Positions 1 through 8,329 of a DNA stretch of 49,608 nucleotides are shown piece after piece. The stretch is from an uncultured Chthoniobacterales bacterium. Lineage in GTDB: Bacteria > Verrucomicrobiota > Verrucomicrobiia > Chthoniobacterales > UBA10450. Each line of letters begins with the position of its first letter. Position 1 is the first letter of the stretch. The notes beneath the pieces were generated by a model, which was not told the origin of the DNA, did no database searches, and saw nothing but the letters and a program-made list of their open reading frames with translations. The translations under genes and the position numbers were made by a program. The stretch lies in NCBI GenBank assembly GCA_955652255.1, contig CATPAW010000137.1, positions 1 to 49,608 of the forward strand, in the 5' to 3' direction.

Positions 1-402
1 GAAGCGCAGCCTTATCTCAAAAAATTCTGGCGCGACAACATCCGCACGTTCGGGTTTGTGCGTGATCCGGAGAATTATCTCAGCCAAAGCACGGTGCACG
101 TTTTTCCTTCGCAATGGGAGGGCAGCGCCAAAGTCACGTATGAAGCTGCGGCCTGCGGTTTGCCCCAAATCACGACTCGCCAGGCCGGAGATGTCGTGCG
201 CGATCAAGTGGAAGGAATTATTGTCCGGCCTGGAAACGTGGATGCCATCGCGGCCGCACTTGAATATTTTTATCGACATCCGGAAATGGTTGAGCAAATG
301 GGTGGCGCAGCTCGGCAGCGCGTGGTTGAAAATTTTACCTGGGACCATTTCCGCATGCGATTGCTCGATGCTTACGAAGTCGCGATGCGAATGGCGCGAT
401 AA
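1..402 (+). CDS. Glycosyltransferase family 4 (GT-B), C-terminal part, cut by window start
   Basis: The reading frame is open from base 1, so the start lies upstream of the window. The visible 133 residues are the nucleotide-sugar-binding half of a GT-B fold retaining glycosyltransferase. They contain the run FPSQWEGSAKVTYEAAACG with the E-x7-E arrangement of group 1 enzymes, followed by ITTRQAGDVVRDQVEG and a C-terminal helical segment (FTWDHF). Such enzymes transfer sugars in the cytoplasm to lipopolysaccharide or exopolysaccharide precursors. The stop TAA overlaps a downstream ATG (TAATG), and a GT9 enzyme and an MsbA-like exporter follow on the same strand, so a surface-glycolipid role is likely. 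Donor and acceptor cannot be read from the sequence. Confidence 0.85.
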   Translation, partial: EAQPYLKKFWRDNIRTFGFVRDPENYLSQSTVHVFPSQWEGSAKVTYEAAACGLPQITTRQAGDVVRDQVEGIIVRPGNVDAIAAALEYFYRHPEMVEQMGGAARQRVVENFTWDHFRMRLLDAYEVAMRMAR

Positions 403-485
403 TGTTGCGAGGCGGCCTATGGCCGCTGACTGGGAATCAGAAAAGAATGCGACGCTCACCGAGCGCCGGTAGAGTCGCTCAGTTC

Positions 486-1577
486 GTGAACATTCTACTA
501 CTCCAGTTGAAACGGATCGGCGATTTGATTTTGACGACGCCTGCTATCGGAGCGCTGCGTAAAAATTTCCCTGGGGCGAGGATCACGGTGGTCGTTTCGC
601 GCGAATGCGCGGAGTTACTTCCCGCCATCTCGAGCGCCGACCGGACACTCGTCGCCAATCGCAACCTGAAGGACGTGGCCGTTTTTCTGACCGTCGCGCG
701 AGAAAAATTCGATTATTGCGTTGACTTCACGCAAAATGATCGCTCGGCGCTTCTTGCTTTTCTCTCTGGAGCTCGGAAGCGCGTCGCTGCTCACAGGGTA
801 AAGGATAACTCAGGCAATCGGGCCCGCGTTTACAACGAGTTTACAAAACTTCGCCTCAAGGAAGTGCACACGCTGGACTATAATCTGGCTTTGCTCGAGC
901 CGCTCGGGATTAGCAACGCTTCCCGCGTCCTTCAACTGGAGGTGCCGCGTCCCGCGCACGAGAAAGCGAGGCAACTCCTGAAAGCAGCAAAGATCGACAG
1001 TCCATTCATCATCTTCCATCCGGGTTCGGCGCGCCCCGAAAAGTTTTGGGACACGCGGCGCTGGGCCGAGGTGATCAGCCACGCCCGCTCCAATTGGCGG
1101 ATTAACTGCGTGCTCACCGGCGGCGGGTCGGCACTCGAGCAGAAGCATATCTGTGAAATCAAAGCCAAATTGCGGCAGCCTGTTGATTCGCTTTCTCCCG
1201 AAAGCTCACCCGGTCGGGTCACCCATCCATCTCGCTCGACTCTCGTCGGCTCGATTGTTGATCTTTCTCGTAAAACCGATTTGCTTACTCTAACCGCGCT
1301 TATCGCGCAGGCGCGGCTTCTGGTGACAGTTGACTCGGCCGCGATGCATCTCGCGGCGGCGAAACAAACGCCGCAGGTAGTCCTTTTCGGGCCCACCAAC
1401 CCGTTTCACTGGCGGCCACGCGAAAGCCCGGCTTTGATCCTGCAGGGAGAATCGACCAGGCCGATGACCGAGTTCTCGCCCAAGCAGACGCGCGTCGCGA
1501 TGAAGGAAATCTCGACGGAAGCGGTGATTAATGCTATGGACTTGCTGCTGTCGGCTCCGGCGGCGCAAACCTCATGA
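486..1577 (+). CDS. Glycosyltransferase family 9, heptosyltransferase-like
   Basis: GT9 enzymes such as WaaC and WaaF add heptose from ADP-heptose to the lipopolysaccharide core on the cytoplasmic face. The N-terminus NILLLQLKRIGDLILTTPAI is the family hallmark. HPGSARPEKFWDTRRWAE and the C-terminal TVDSAAMHLAAA are the donor-binding motifs. The open frame reaches back to ATG 402, but bases 406-426 are a palindrome (GCGGCC-TAT-GGCCGC) of the kind dispersed in this genome. The family homology begins at GTG 486, so I chose that start (363 residues). Roughly 30 residues at 1165-1258 interrupt the family between the Rossmann core and VDLSRKTDLL. They are encoded by a repeat also found in the GT39 gene at 13530-13616. 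The stop overlaps the exporter start (ATGA). Confidence 0.85.
   Translation: MNILLLQLKRIGDLILTTPAIGALRKNFPGARITVVVSRECAELLPAISSADRTLVANRNLKDVAVFLTVAREKFDYCVDFTQNDRSALLAFLSGARKRVAAHRVKDNSGNRARVYNEFTKLRLKEVHTLDYNLALLEPLGISNASRVLQLEVPRPAHEKARQLLKAAKIDSPFIIFHPGSARPEKFWDTRRWAEVISHARSNWRINCVLTGGGSALEQKHICEIKAKLRQPVDSLSPESSPGRVTHPSRSTLVGSIVDLSRKTDLLTLTALIAQARLLVTVDSAAMHLAAAKQTPQVVLFGPTNPFHWRPRESPALILQGESTRPMTEFSPKQTRVAMKEISTEAVINAMDLLLSAPAAQTS
1182..1266. repeat. In-frame repeat C1, homologous to 13530-13616
   Basis: This starts GTTGATT and ends TTGTTGATCTTT, a one-mismatch copy of the dispersed motif. It encodes an arginine, serine and proline-rich insert in the GT9 enzyme that the family lacks. 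See 13530-13616 for the second copy. Confidence 0.75.
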
Positions 1578-3451
1578 GCAACGGAGAAGCCGCAAAAGAA
1601 AAGCTCTCGTTTTTGCAGACGCTTCGGGAAGCCTCGGGCCCGTATCGCCGGCTCTATAGTTACGTTAAGCCGTACAAAGGGCGTTTTATACTTGGCCTGT
1701 CGCTTGGTTTTGCGTTCGGCTTCGTCAATTCGCTTATTCCCCTAACCGTGCTCCAGGTATCGAATTTCATTTTCCACGGGGCCGCGCCCAATCCAAGCAC
1801 TATCCTGACCCATCACGAGATGTTGAGCATCGGCCCGAAGATCAACTCGATCCTTTGGATTTGTCTCGCCATTCCGCTGATCATGACCGCGCGCAGTCTT
1901 TGCTCCTACGGAAATGCTTACTACATGAACTGGGTAAGCAATAGAGTGGTAACCGACATCCGAAACCAGCTCTTCAGCAAAATCGTCCGTCACTCCATGG
2001 AGTTCTTTAACAAAATGCGGTCCGGGTTTCTTATGTCGCGCATTACCAATGATACCCGAGGCATGCAAATGGCGCTGACGACGGTGAGCAGCGACATTTT
2101 CAAACAGCCGGTTACGATCGTGGGCGGAATTATTGTCCTCCTGATGATGGATTGGAAGTTTACCGTTGTGACACTGGTGCTTTTTCCGATTTGTCTGGTG
2201 CCGATCCGTGTTTATGGACGGCGCGCGCGCAAGGCCGTGCAACACGAACAGGAAGACATGGGTGAAATGGTCGTGACCATGCAGGAGACCTTCGCAGGCA
2301 TTCGGGTGGTCAAATCGTTCACCCGGGAAGAGCATCAGGAGGAAAGATTCCGCCACAGCAATCAGCTTCAATTCTCCAACATGATGCGAATGATCATATC
2401 GATGGAGGCGGTCGGGCCGCTGGTCGAAACCATCGCGGCGATGGGTGTCGGCCTGGCGCTGCTCTACGTTTATGCCGTAAATCTGAGCGCCGGACGATTT
2501 TTTGGACTGATCTCGGGGATTTTTATCCTATACGAGCCGATTAAAACGCTCAGCAAAATCCACATCGTCATGCAGAGATCGATCTCCGCGACTACGGAAG
2601 TTTTCAGGATTTTGGATTTGGAGCCGGCGGTAAAGGACAGGCCCGACGCGATTGCCTTGCGTTCGACCGAAGGGCAGATCGATTTCGAGAGGGTTATTTT
2701 CCGCTACGCCCCCGGCTCGCCTGCTGCGGTCCAAGACCTTAATTTTAGGATCGAGCCGGGCAAGAGTTACGCGCTGGTCGGTGCCAGTGGCGCCGGAAAA
2801 TCAACTGTTCTCTCGTTGCTTCTGCGCTTGTACGATCCCACCTCCGGCACGGTACGGATTGATGGCCGCGATTTGCGTACGCTCACGCAAATATCTTTGC
2901 GGGGACAGATTGGTCTTGTCACCCAGGACACATTTTTGTTTCACGACACAATCTTTAATAACATCCAGTTTGGACGTCTTGGTGCTACTCCGGAAGAAGT
3001 TTACGCCGCCGCGCGCACCGCCTTCGCTCATGACTTTATTCTCGCCCAGCCGAAGGGCTACGAAACAGTAATCGGTGACAAGGGTTGTCTGCTTTCCGGC
3101 GGACAACAGCAACGGTTGGCCATCGCTCGCGCGCTGTTGAAGAATGCACCGATTTTGTTGCTGGATGAGGCGACATCGTCGCTCGACTCCGAATCGGAAA
3201 AGCAAATTCAACAGGCACTGGAGCGGCTTTCCGCCGGGCGCACCGTGATCGCAATCGCGCATCGACTCTCCACTATCTTATCGGCCGACCAAATTGTGGT
3301 AATGGACGAGGGGCACATCAAGGAAATTGGAACGCATCGCGAGCTGCTCGAGAAATCGGGCTATTATCGGCGGCTTTATGACATGCAGTTCCATCGCCAC
3401 GAAGAAGAAAAATCTGCAGAACCAGGCGTGCTAGTTGACGCGCCGGTTTAG
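1574..3451 (+). CDS. msbA: MsbA-like ABC exporter (lipid A / glycolipid flippase)
   Basis: A 625-residue half-transporter with an N-terminal six-helix ABC exporter membrane domain (about residues 30-340) fused to an ATPase domain. The ATPase shows Walker A GASGAGKST near residue 403, Q-loop VTQDTFLFHDTI, signature LSGGQQQR near 507, Walker B ILLLDEATSSLD near 527 and the switch histidine in IAHRLST. Length and order match MsbA, which flips lipid A-core across the inner membrane as a homodimer. It overlaps the GT9 gene by four bases, so the three genes probably form one transcript for making and exporting surface glycolipid. A multidrug exporter of the same fold cannot be excluded, but context favours lipid export. 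Confidence 0.85.
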   Translation: MSNGEAAKEKLSFLQTLREASGPYRRLYSYVKPYKGRFILGLSLGFAFGFVNSLIPLTVLQVSNFIFHGAAPNPSTILTHHEMLSIGPKINSILWICLAIPLIMTARSLCSYGNAYYMNWVSNRVVTDIRNQLFSKIVRHSMEFFNKMRSGFLMSRITNDTRGMQMALTTVSSDIFKQPVTIVGGIIVLLMMDWKFTVVTLVLFPICLVPIRVYGRRARKAVQHEQEDMGEMVVTMQETFAGIRVVKSFTREEHQEERFRHSNQLQFSNMMRMIISMEAVGPLVETIAAMGVGLALLYVYAVNLSAGRFFGLISGIFILYEPIKTLSKIHIVMQRSISATTEVFRILDLEPAVKDRPDAIALRSTEGQIDFERVIFRYAPGSPAAVQDLNFRIEPGKSYALVGASGAGKSTVLSLLLRLYDPTSGTVRIDGRDLRTLTQISLRGQIGLVTQDTFLFHDTIFNNIQFGRLGATPEEVYAAARTAFAHDFILAQPKGYETVIGDKGCLLSGGQQQRLAIARALLKNAPILLLDEATSSLDSESEKQIQQALERLSAGRTVIAIAHRLSTILSADQIVVMDEGHIKEIGTHRELLEKSGYYRRLYDMQFHRHEEEKSAEPGVLVDAPV

Positions 3452-3542
3452 CAGCGCACCGCACTCCAGCGTTTCGCAACCACCGTCCGCGCCGTCAAGC
3501 TGACGCTTTCCATTTTACCTTCTCCAAATTAACCTCCCCAAA

Positions 3543-4268
3543 ATGCCGTTTAATATCGATCTGCATTCGCATTCGTTCTTTTCCGGCGACGGCGTTTCAA
3601 GTCCGGAGGATTTAATCGCTGCCGCTCGCGCCAAAGGGCTGCACGGTCTCGCCATCACCGATCACAACACGTCTGAGGCCGTCACTTATCTGCTCGAAAA
3701 AGGATTGATGCGCCTCGACGGCTTGCCCGTCGACAACTTCCTTGTCCTGCCCGGCGTCGAAATAACAACCGCCGACGGCCATCTGCTTTGCATCGGCGCA
3801 ACACTCCCCTATTTAAAGGGAAAACCGGCGCGCAAAGTTTGTGAGATGATCCACGAACGCGGCGGTCTCGCCATTCCACCGCATCCATATGATTTGTTTC
3901 GAGCGGGAATTCGCTTTTCGACCTTAGAGAAGTTGCCGATCGACGCGATCGAAGTTTTCAACGCGGCCACGACTTTGCGTCGCTACAATCGCTATGCATT
4001 TAAATATGCGCAGATTCGCGGCTTGCCCATGACCGCGGCGAGCGACGCGCACCACGCCGCCGCAGTCGGCACCGCTTATACCATTCTCAACACAAACGAC
4101 TTTTCCGTGAAGGGAATCCTCGCCCAGATCGTTAAAAGCAACGAGCTCAACCAAAAATACCTCACCCCGAGCGATAGCGTCCGCAAAACTTGGAACAACT
4201 GGCTGCGGCTACGGCGACGAAAAAAAAGTCCCGAGTTAGCAGCTAAAGACAGCAACAACGATCGCTAA
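3543..4268 (+). CDS. PHP-domain metal-dependent phosphoesterase (TrpH/YciV type)
   Basis: A 241-residue stand-alone PHP domain. The metal-binding motifs are clear and in order: DLHSHSFFSGDG at the N-terminus, TDHN near residue 41, PHPYD near 118, and SDAHH near 172. Family members are nucleases or nucleoside 3',5'-bisphosphate phosphatases; E. coli YciV (RNase AM) is the best-known relative. The C-terminal 30 residues are basic (RLRRRKKS) and may touch nucleic acid. The leader just before the start is pyrimidine-rich and has no Shine-Dalgarno site. Substrate is not determined by sequence. Confidence 0.85.
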   Translation: MPFNIDLHSHSFFSGDGVSSPEDLIAAARAKGLHGLAITDHNTSEAVTYLLEKGLMRLDGLPVDNFLVLPGVEITTADGHLLCIGATLPYLKGKPARKVCEMIHERGGLAIPPHPYDLFRAGIRFSTLEKLPIDAIEVFNAATTLRRYNRYAFKYAQIRGLPMTAASDAHHAAAVGTAYTILNTNDFSVKGILAQIVKSNELNQKYLTPSDSVRKTWNNWLRLRRRKKSPELAAKDSNNDR

Positions 4269-4305
4269 CCTTTTACCTTCTAATTTCTACTTCCTACTTC
4301 TTGCA

Positions 4306-4593
4306 ATGTCCGCCTACGTCATTGTTGAAATCGAGATCGTCGATCCTGTTGGCTACGAGGAGTACAAAAAACTCGCTGGTGCAACGGTTGAGAAATACGG
4401 CGGCAAGTACATCGTGCGCGGCGGCGTGGTGGAAACGCTCGAAAGCGATTGGAACCCGAAACGCATCGTCATTTTGGAGTTTGAATCGATGCAACGGGCC
4501 AAAGAGTGGCTGAATTGCGAGGAATACCGCGAACCGCGGAAAATGCGTCAGTGCACGGCTAAGACGAAAATGATCCTCGTCGAAGGCGTTTGA
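4306..4593 (+). CDS. DUF1330 family protein
   Basis: A 95-residue cytoplasmic protein of the DUF1330 ferredoxin-like alpha-beta fold. It starts with AYVIVEIEIVDPVGYEEYKK, then YGGKYIVRGG and a VILEFESMQRAKEWLNCEEY segment, all characteristic of the family. Length is normal. The biochemical role of the family is unknown; it belongs to the dimeric alpha-beta-barrel group, which includes monooxygenases and stress proteins. A pyrimidine-rich leader of about 37 bases precedes the start. A palindromic repeat begins five bases after the stop and separates this gene from the convergent yyaL-like gene. Confidence 0.8.
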   Translation: MSAYVIVEIEIVDPVGYEEYKKLAGATVEKYGGKYIVRGGVVETLESDWNPKRIVILEFESMQRAKEWLNCEEYREPRKMRQCTAKTKMILVEGV

Positions 4594-4597
4594 TTCG

Positions 4598-4670
4598 GTA
4601 GGGCGACGCTCCGCGGAGCCGTCAAACCCATCGATGTTAATTAAGTCGGCTCGACAGAGTCTCGCCCTAC
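4598..4670. repeat. Palindromic element A1 (GTAGGGCG...CGCCCTAC)
   Basis: The ends GTAGGGCG (4598-4605) and CGCCCTAC (4663-4670) are exact reverse complements, with inner short inverted pairs such as GCTCCGCGGAGC. It lies between convergent genes, and the CTA at 4667-4669 is the TAG stop codon of the minus-strand gene. Related copies are at 16139-16190, 22588-22664, 38388-38465 and 43766-43820. It probably folds into a branched hairpin that could act as a bidirectional terminator. Confidence 0.8.
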
Positions 4671-6841
4671 CGCGTAGAAAGCAATTCCGCGAGTTGTTTC
4701 GGATCCGTTACCGGCGCTTTGCACGTGAAATTTTCGCAGACGTAGGCGGCTGGTTTTCCGTCGATGATCGACATCGCCCGGATCGCTTCGTTGTTTTCGC
4801 CAAGATACTTTTGGCCTTCAGCTCCATCGGCCACGAGCAGAATTTTATTCGGCAGAAAATGTCGCTGTACCTCCGTGAGCAGCGTTTTCGCCGCGGGATC
4901 ATCGAGCTTTCCTGCAATCACGATCTGGCGCGACTTGCCTAACGAATAATCGAGCGCGACCAGCATTTGCGGCATTGCGCTCGCGAAATGTGAAAGTGCC
5001 GGCGCGAATGCGTCGATTGTTTTCCTACCTCGATCTTCCAGCTGTTTGTCGTCGCGAAACTGCGCGAGGCGCAAAAGGTTGATCGCGGCAATTGAGCTCG
5101 CCGCCGGTTCCGCGCTGTCGTTGTCATCTTTCATCCGCAGCGGCACGCTCGATTCTTTTTCACTCGTACTGAAATAGCCGCCGTTCTGCTCATCGAAGAA
5201 CAAGCGGTCCTGTGTCGCCTGCAATTCAACGGCAACCTTCAGCCATTTGACATCAAAGGACGCCTCGTAAAGATCGATAAGTCCTTGGATGACAAAGGCG
5301 TAATCGTCAGCGAAGCCTTCGATCTCGCTCCGGCCCTCGCGATAATTTCGATACAAAACTTTGCGCGACTCATCATAAAGATGTTCGCGAATAAATTTAG
5401 CTGCGTTAGTGGCGAGCTCGAGATAGCGTGGCTCATCTAAAGCTTGCGCCGCGCGTGCGAACGCCGAAATCATGAGGCCGTTCCAGGCCGAAATGATTTT
5501 GTCATCGAGATGCGGGCGCGGCCGTTTGGCGCGAATCGACAATAATTTTTCGCGGCTGCGCGCAAGCGATTGCCGAATTTCCTCTTCGCTTTTCTTAAAA
5601 TGCTTCGCCGTCTCGGCAATCGGGTGTCGCTCGATCAAAATATTCCTTTCTCGAAATTCGTCCTGTGGATCGCTTCCTTCCGGCGCGTTGCCATGCGGTT
5701 GAACGCCGTAATGAAAATCAAAAATCTCCGCGGCATCGCCAAGTGCGCCATCGATCTCCTTTTTCGTCCAGATGTAGAATGCGCCTTCGCCGTGCTCAGG
5801 TTTGCCGTGCTCGAAAAGGCTGTCCGCGTCCTCCGCGGAAAAGAATCCCCCGTTCTTCGACGTCATGTCGCGCCCGACGTAGTCGAGACTATCGCGCACG
5901 ACCGATTCATATTGTCGATCTTGTGTGATTTGAAACGCGTCCAGATATGCGACGGTAAGTTGCGCTTGATCGTAGAGCATTTTCTCGAAGTGCGGTACGT
6001 GCCAGTGCCGATCGACCGAGTAGCGATGAAAACCGCCGCCGAGATGATCGTGTATGCCTCCAGCCGCCATGTTCCGCAGCGTGACTAAATCCATTTCGAG
6101 CGCATGCTTGCCGGTTCCACTCTTCGGATCGCGCGCGTAAAACCGCGAAAGAAAATTTAACGCGACAGGCCGCGGAAACTTTGGCGCGCTGCCGAAGCCG
6201 CCTTCTTTCTCATCGAACGTGCGAGCAAACTGCTCGTGGGCTTTGTCAAAAACCTGATTGTCGATCTTGGCGGACGCTGCGGATTGTGCGGCCTGCGATT
6301 CGCGCAATGCCGAGATGATTTTCGAGCTTTGATCGACAATCTTTTCGTGGTCCTGCTTCCAAGCCACGGCAATGCGTTCTAGAACTTTTTTGAAACCGGG
6401 CTGGCCGTAGCGGTCCGCCGGCGGAAAATAAGTTCCGCCGACAAATGGTTTTAAATCCGGCGTTAACCAGACGCTCATCGGCCACCCGCCGCTACCGGTC
6501 GTCGCCTGCACGAACGTCATGTAAACGCGATCCACATCCGGCCGTTCCTCGCGATCGACTTTGATGTTCACAAACTCGCGATTCATGATTGCAGACGTCT
6601 CTTCATTCTCGAACGACTCATGCGCCATGACATGACACCAATGACAGGTCGAGTATCCCACTGAGAGAAAGATCGGTTTGTTTTCGCGGCGCGCTTTGAC
6701 GAAAGCTTCTTCGCCCCACGAATACCAATCGACTGGATTATGCGCGTGCTGCAAAAGGTAGGGCGACTTCTCGCTCGCCAGTCTGTTTGTGTGCTCCGTG
6801 TGTGCCGGTGAAACTTCGGCAGCCGGTTGAATTGGACTCAC
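4667..6841 (-). CDS. Thioredoxin-domain protein, YyaL/SSP411 family (DUF255)
   Basis: A 724-residue protein of the YyaL / spermatogenesis-associated protein 20 family: an N-terminal thioredoxin-like domain followed by a six-hairpin glycosidase-like (alpha/alpha)6 barrel. The signature SPYLLQHAHNPVDWYSW is at residues 26-42 and the redox motif STCHWCH has cysteines 66 and 69. FVNIKVDREERPDVD and GGWPMSVWLTPD follow. The barrel contains HFEKMLYDQAQL. Function in bacteria is poorly established. The gene carries three copies of the dispersed GATCGACA motif (5913, 6259, 6331), read in different frames. Its TAG stop lies in palindromic element A1. Confidence 0.9.
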   Translation of the reverse strand: MSPIQPAAEVSPAHTEHTNRLASEKSPYLLQHAHNPVDWYSWGEEAFVKARRENKPIFLSVGYSTCHWCHVMAHESFENEETSAIMNREFVNIKVDREERPDVDRVYMTFVQATTGSGGWPMSVWLTPDLKPFVGGTYFPPADRYGQPGFKKVLERIAVAWKQDHEKIVDQSSKIISALRESQAAQSAASAKIDNQVFDKAHEQFARTFDEKEGGFGSAPKFPRPVALNFLSRFYARDPKSGTGKHALEMDLVTLRNMAAGGIHDHLGGGFHRYSVDRHWHVPHFEKMLYDQAQLTVAYLDAFQITQDRQYESVVRDSLDYVGRDMTSKNGGFFSAEDADSLFEHGKPEHGEGAFYIWTKKEIDGALGDAAEIFDFHYGVQPHGNAPEGSDPQDEFRERNILIERHPIAETAKHFKKSEEEIRQSLARSREKLLSIRAKRPRPHLDDKIISAWNGLMISAFARAAQALDEPRYLELATNAAKFIREHLYDESRKVLYRNYREGRSEIEGFADDYAFVIQGLIDLYEASFDVKWLKVAVELQATQDRLFFDEQNGGYFSTSEKESSVPLRMKDDNDSAEPAASSIAAINLLRLAQFRDDKQLEDRGRKTIDAFAPALSHFASAMPQMLVALDYSLGKSRQIVIAGKLDDPAAKTLLTEVQRHFLPNKILLVADGAEGQKYLGENNEAIRAMSIIDGKPAAYVCENFTCKAPVTDPKQLAELLSTR

Positions 6842-6870
6842 TCATTATTCTAGCGCCGATCGCCGTTCTT

Positions 6871-6977
6871 GTCATTCCGAGCGAAAGCCTGCCCTGAGCG
6901 TCAGTCGATGGGTCGAAGAATCTCCTACCGTTTTTCTGATCGACAAAGAGAGATGTCTCGACTCCGCTCGACCTGAC
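6871..6977. repeat. Dispersed intergenic element B1 (GTCATTCCGAGC type)
   Basis: This segment begins GTCATTCCGAGCG and contains GAATCTCCTACCG and GATGTCTCGACTCCGCTCGA. A diverged copy with the same landmarks in the same order lies at 46302-46401. It fills the divergent gap between the yyaL-like and TSUP genes. A GATCGACA motif (6938-6945) is inside this copy but not in the other. Confidence 0.65.
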
Positions 6978-6983
6978 AAAAGG

Positions 6984-7721
6984 ATGGATTCCGCACATCT
7001 CATTTTCCTCTTTCTCGCAATCGGCGTGATAGCGTTTCTCTACTCATCGGTGGGGCATGCCGGGGCATCGGGCTACATCGCTGTGATGACTTTGTGGGGT
7101 GTCGCTGCCATGACGATCAGACCTACCGCTTTGGTACTGAACATCCTTGTCGCTTCGATCGGCGCGTTTCAATTTTGGCGCGCCGGCCATTTTGCTTGGA
7201 AATTATTCTGGCCGTTTGCCGTGTTGTCCATCCCGGCGGCGTATCTCGGCGGTTATCTGCAACCGTCGGCTTCGGTTTTGAGAATCCTGATTGGCCTGGT
7301 GCTGCTTTTTTCGGCGGTGCGCCTGATTTTTCGGCGCAGCGACCCGCCGCACGTCATGTCGCCTTCCAATCCGACAGCGATTGGCGTTGGAGCGGCAATC
7401 GGATTCCTGTCCGGCCTCACTGGAACGGGCGGAGGAATATTTCTCACTCCCCTTGTGCTGTTTTGCCATTGGGCGCACATTCGCCAGGCGGCCGCAGTCT
7501 CGGCGTTGTTTATTTTGGTAAACTCAATTTCGGGGCTGACGGGCTACTTTACCGCGAACCAATCTATTCCGTGGCTTGGAATTCTCCTCGCACCCGCGGC
7601 GGCGATTGGCGGCGTTCTGGGTTCAAATCTTGGCAGCCGCCATTTTCCCATCCGCACCATCTCGATCTTGTTGGCGACAGTACTGGTCATCGCCGGACTG
7701 AAACTAATTTTTACTAGATGA
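6984..7721 (+). CDS. TSUP family membrane permease (TauE/SafE, DUF81)
   Basis: A 245-residue integral membrane protein with about seven or eight hydrophobic helices. The duplicated TSUP signature is visible: SSVGHAGASGYIAVM in the first half and GFLSGLTGTGGGIFLTPLVL in the second. Family members move sulfite, sulfoacetate or other organosulfur anions across the inner membrane; some have other substrates. The gene stands alone, divergent from the yyaL-like gene, and nothing nearby fixes the substrate. Confidence 0.85.
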   Translation: MDSAHLIFLFLAIGVIAFLYSSVGHAGASGYIAVMTLWGVAAMTIRPTALVLNILVASIGAFQFWRAGHFAWKLFWPFAVLSIPAAYLGGYLQPSASVLRILIGLVLLFSAVRLIFRRSDPPHVMSPSNPTAIGVGAAIGFLSGLTGTGGGIFLTPLVLFCHWAHIRQAAAVSALFILVNSISGLTGYFTANQSIPWLGILLAPAAAIGGVLGSNLGSRHFPIRTISILLATVLVIAGLKLIFTR

Positions 7722-7754
7722 GTGCGCGTTCGTGGCGGAACATGCGTTTTTCCT

Positions 7755-8231
7755 TTATGATGGAACCAATTCCAAACGCGGCGCCGTATCGGGCGACCAT
7801 GGATTTAGTTTGAAATCCGAGCGCGTGATTTCCTTGCGCGCATTTCGCAGAAGATCGAGAAACGCGGCGACATCGAGCGCGTGATGAACCGGCAAATATG
7901 GCGCGACGTTCTTTTCCGCGAGCAAGAAGAGTCGCACCGCGGGCTTCAATCGACGGCTGTGTTTCGCATGTGTCGGATTCTCGAAATTTTTCCGGAGATG
8001 CACAAATGCGCCCGCCGCCTGGATGAGACCTTTGAAAAAATCGTCGTCATCCGTATCGGTGTTTAACCAGAGCTGCTCGAGCACGTCGTGCGCTTCGTAG
8101 TAGCGCTGCTCGTTCCAGCACTGAAAATAGGTGCGATAATAAGGATGACTCGCGATGTCGATCTTTGTCGGATCGACATCTTCCCCCACCAGTTCTGTGA
8201 CCAGCCGCGAAATCCGCTCGCCTTTGCTCAT
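7755..8231 (-). CDS. DUF309 domain protein
   Basis: A small protein of about 158 residues from the DUF309 family. The core reads YYEAHDVLEQLW, then FFKGLIQAAGAFVHL, the helical HxxxE-type arrangement seen across the family. The open frame extends upstream to 8426, but that extension is arginine-rich, unlike the family, and overlaps the divergent gene start at 8330. I therefore start at ATG 8231 (MSKGERISRL). Function is unknown. Two GATCGACA motifs face each other within it (8154-8180), forming a perfect inverted repeat. Confidence 0.75.
   Translation of the reverse strand: MSKGERISRLVTELVGEDVDPTKIDIASHPYYRTYFQCWNEQRYYEAHDVLEQLWLNTDTDDDDFFKGLIQAAGAFVHLRKNFENPTHAKHSRRLKPAVRLFLLAEKNVAPYLPVHHALDVAAFLDLLRNARKEITRSDFKLNPWSPDTAPRLELVPS
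8154..8180. repeat. Inverted pair of the GATCGACA motif inside DUF309 gene
   Basis: GATGTCGATC (8154-8163) and GATCGACATC (8171-8180) are perfect 10-bp inverted arms separated by seven bases. Each arm contains one full copy of the dispersed motif. The structure lies in coding sequence. Confidence 0.9.
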
Positions 8232-8329
8232 GAAGAGCCTAACTTGATCGCGGCTCAGACAATGGGCAAACCAGCATGCATTAGCTTTTCGGAGGACGAG
8301 CGGGCGCGCCATCGCTCTCGCGTTAAAGA

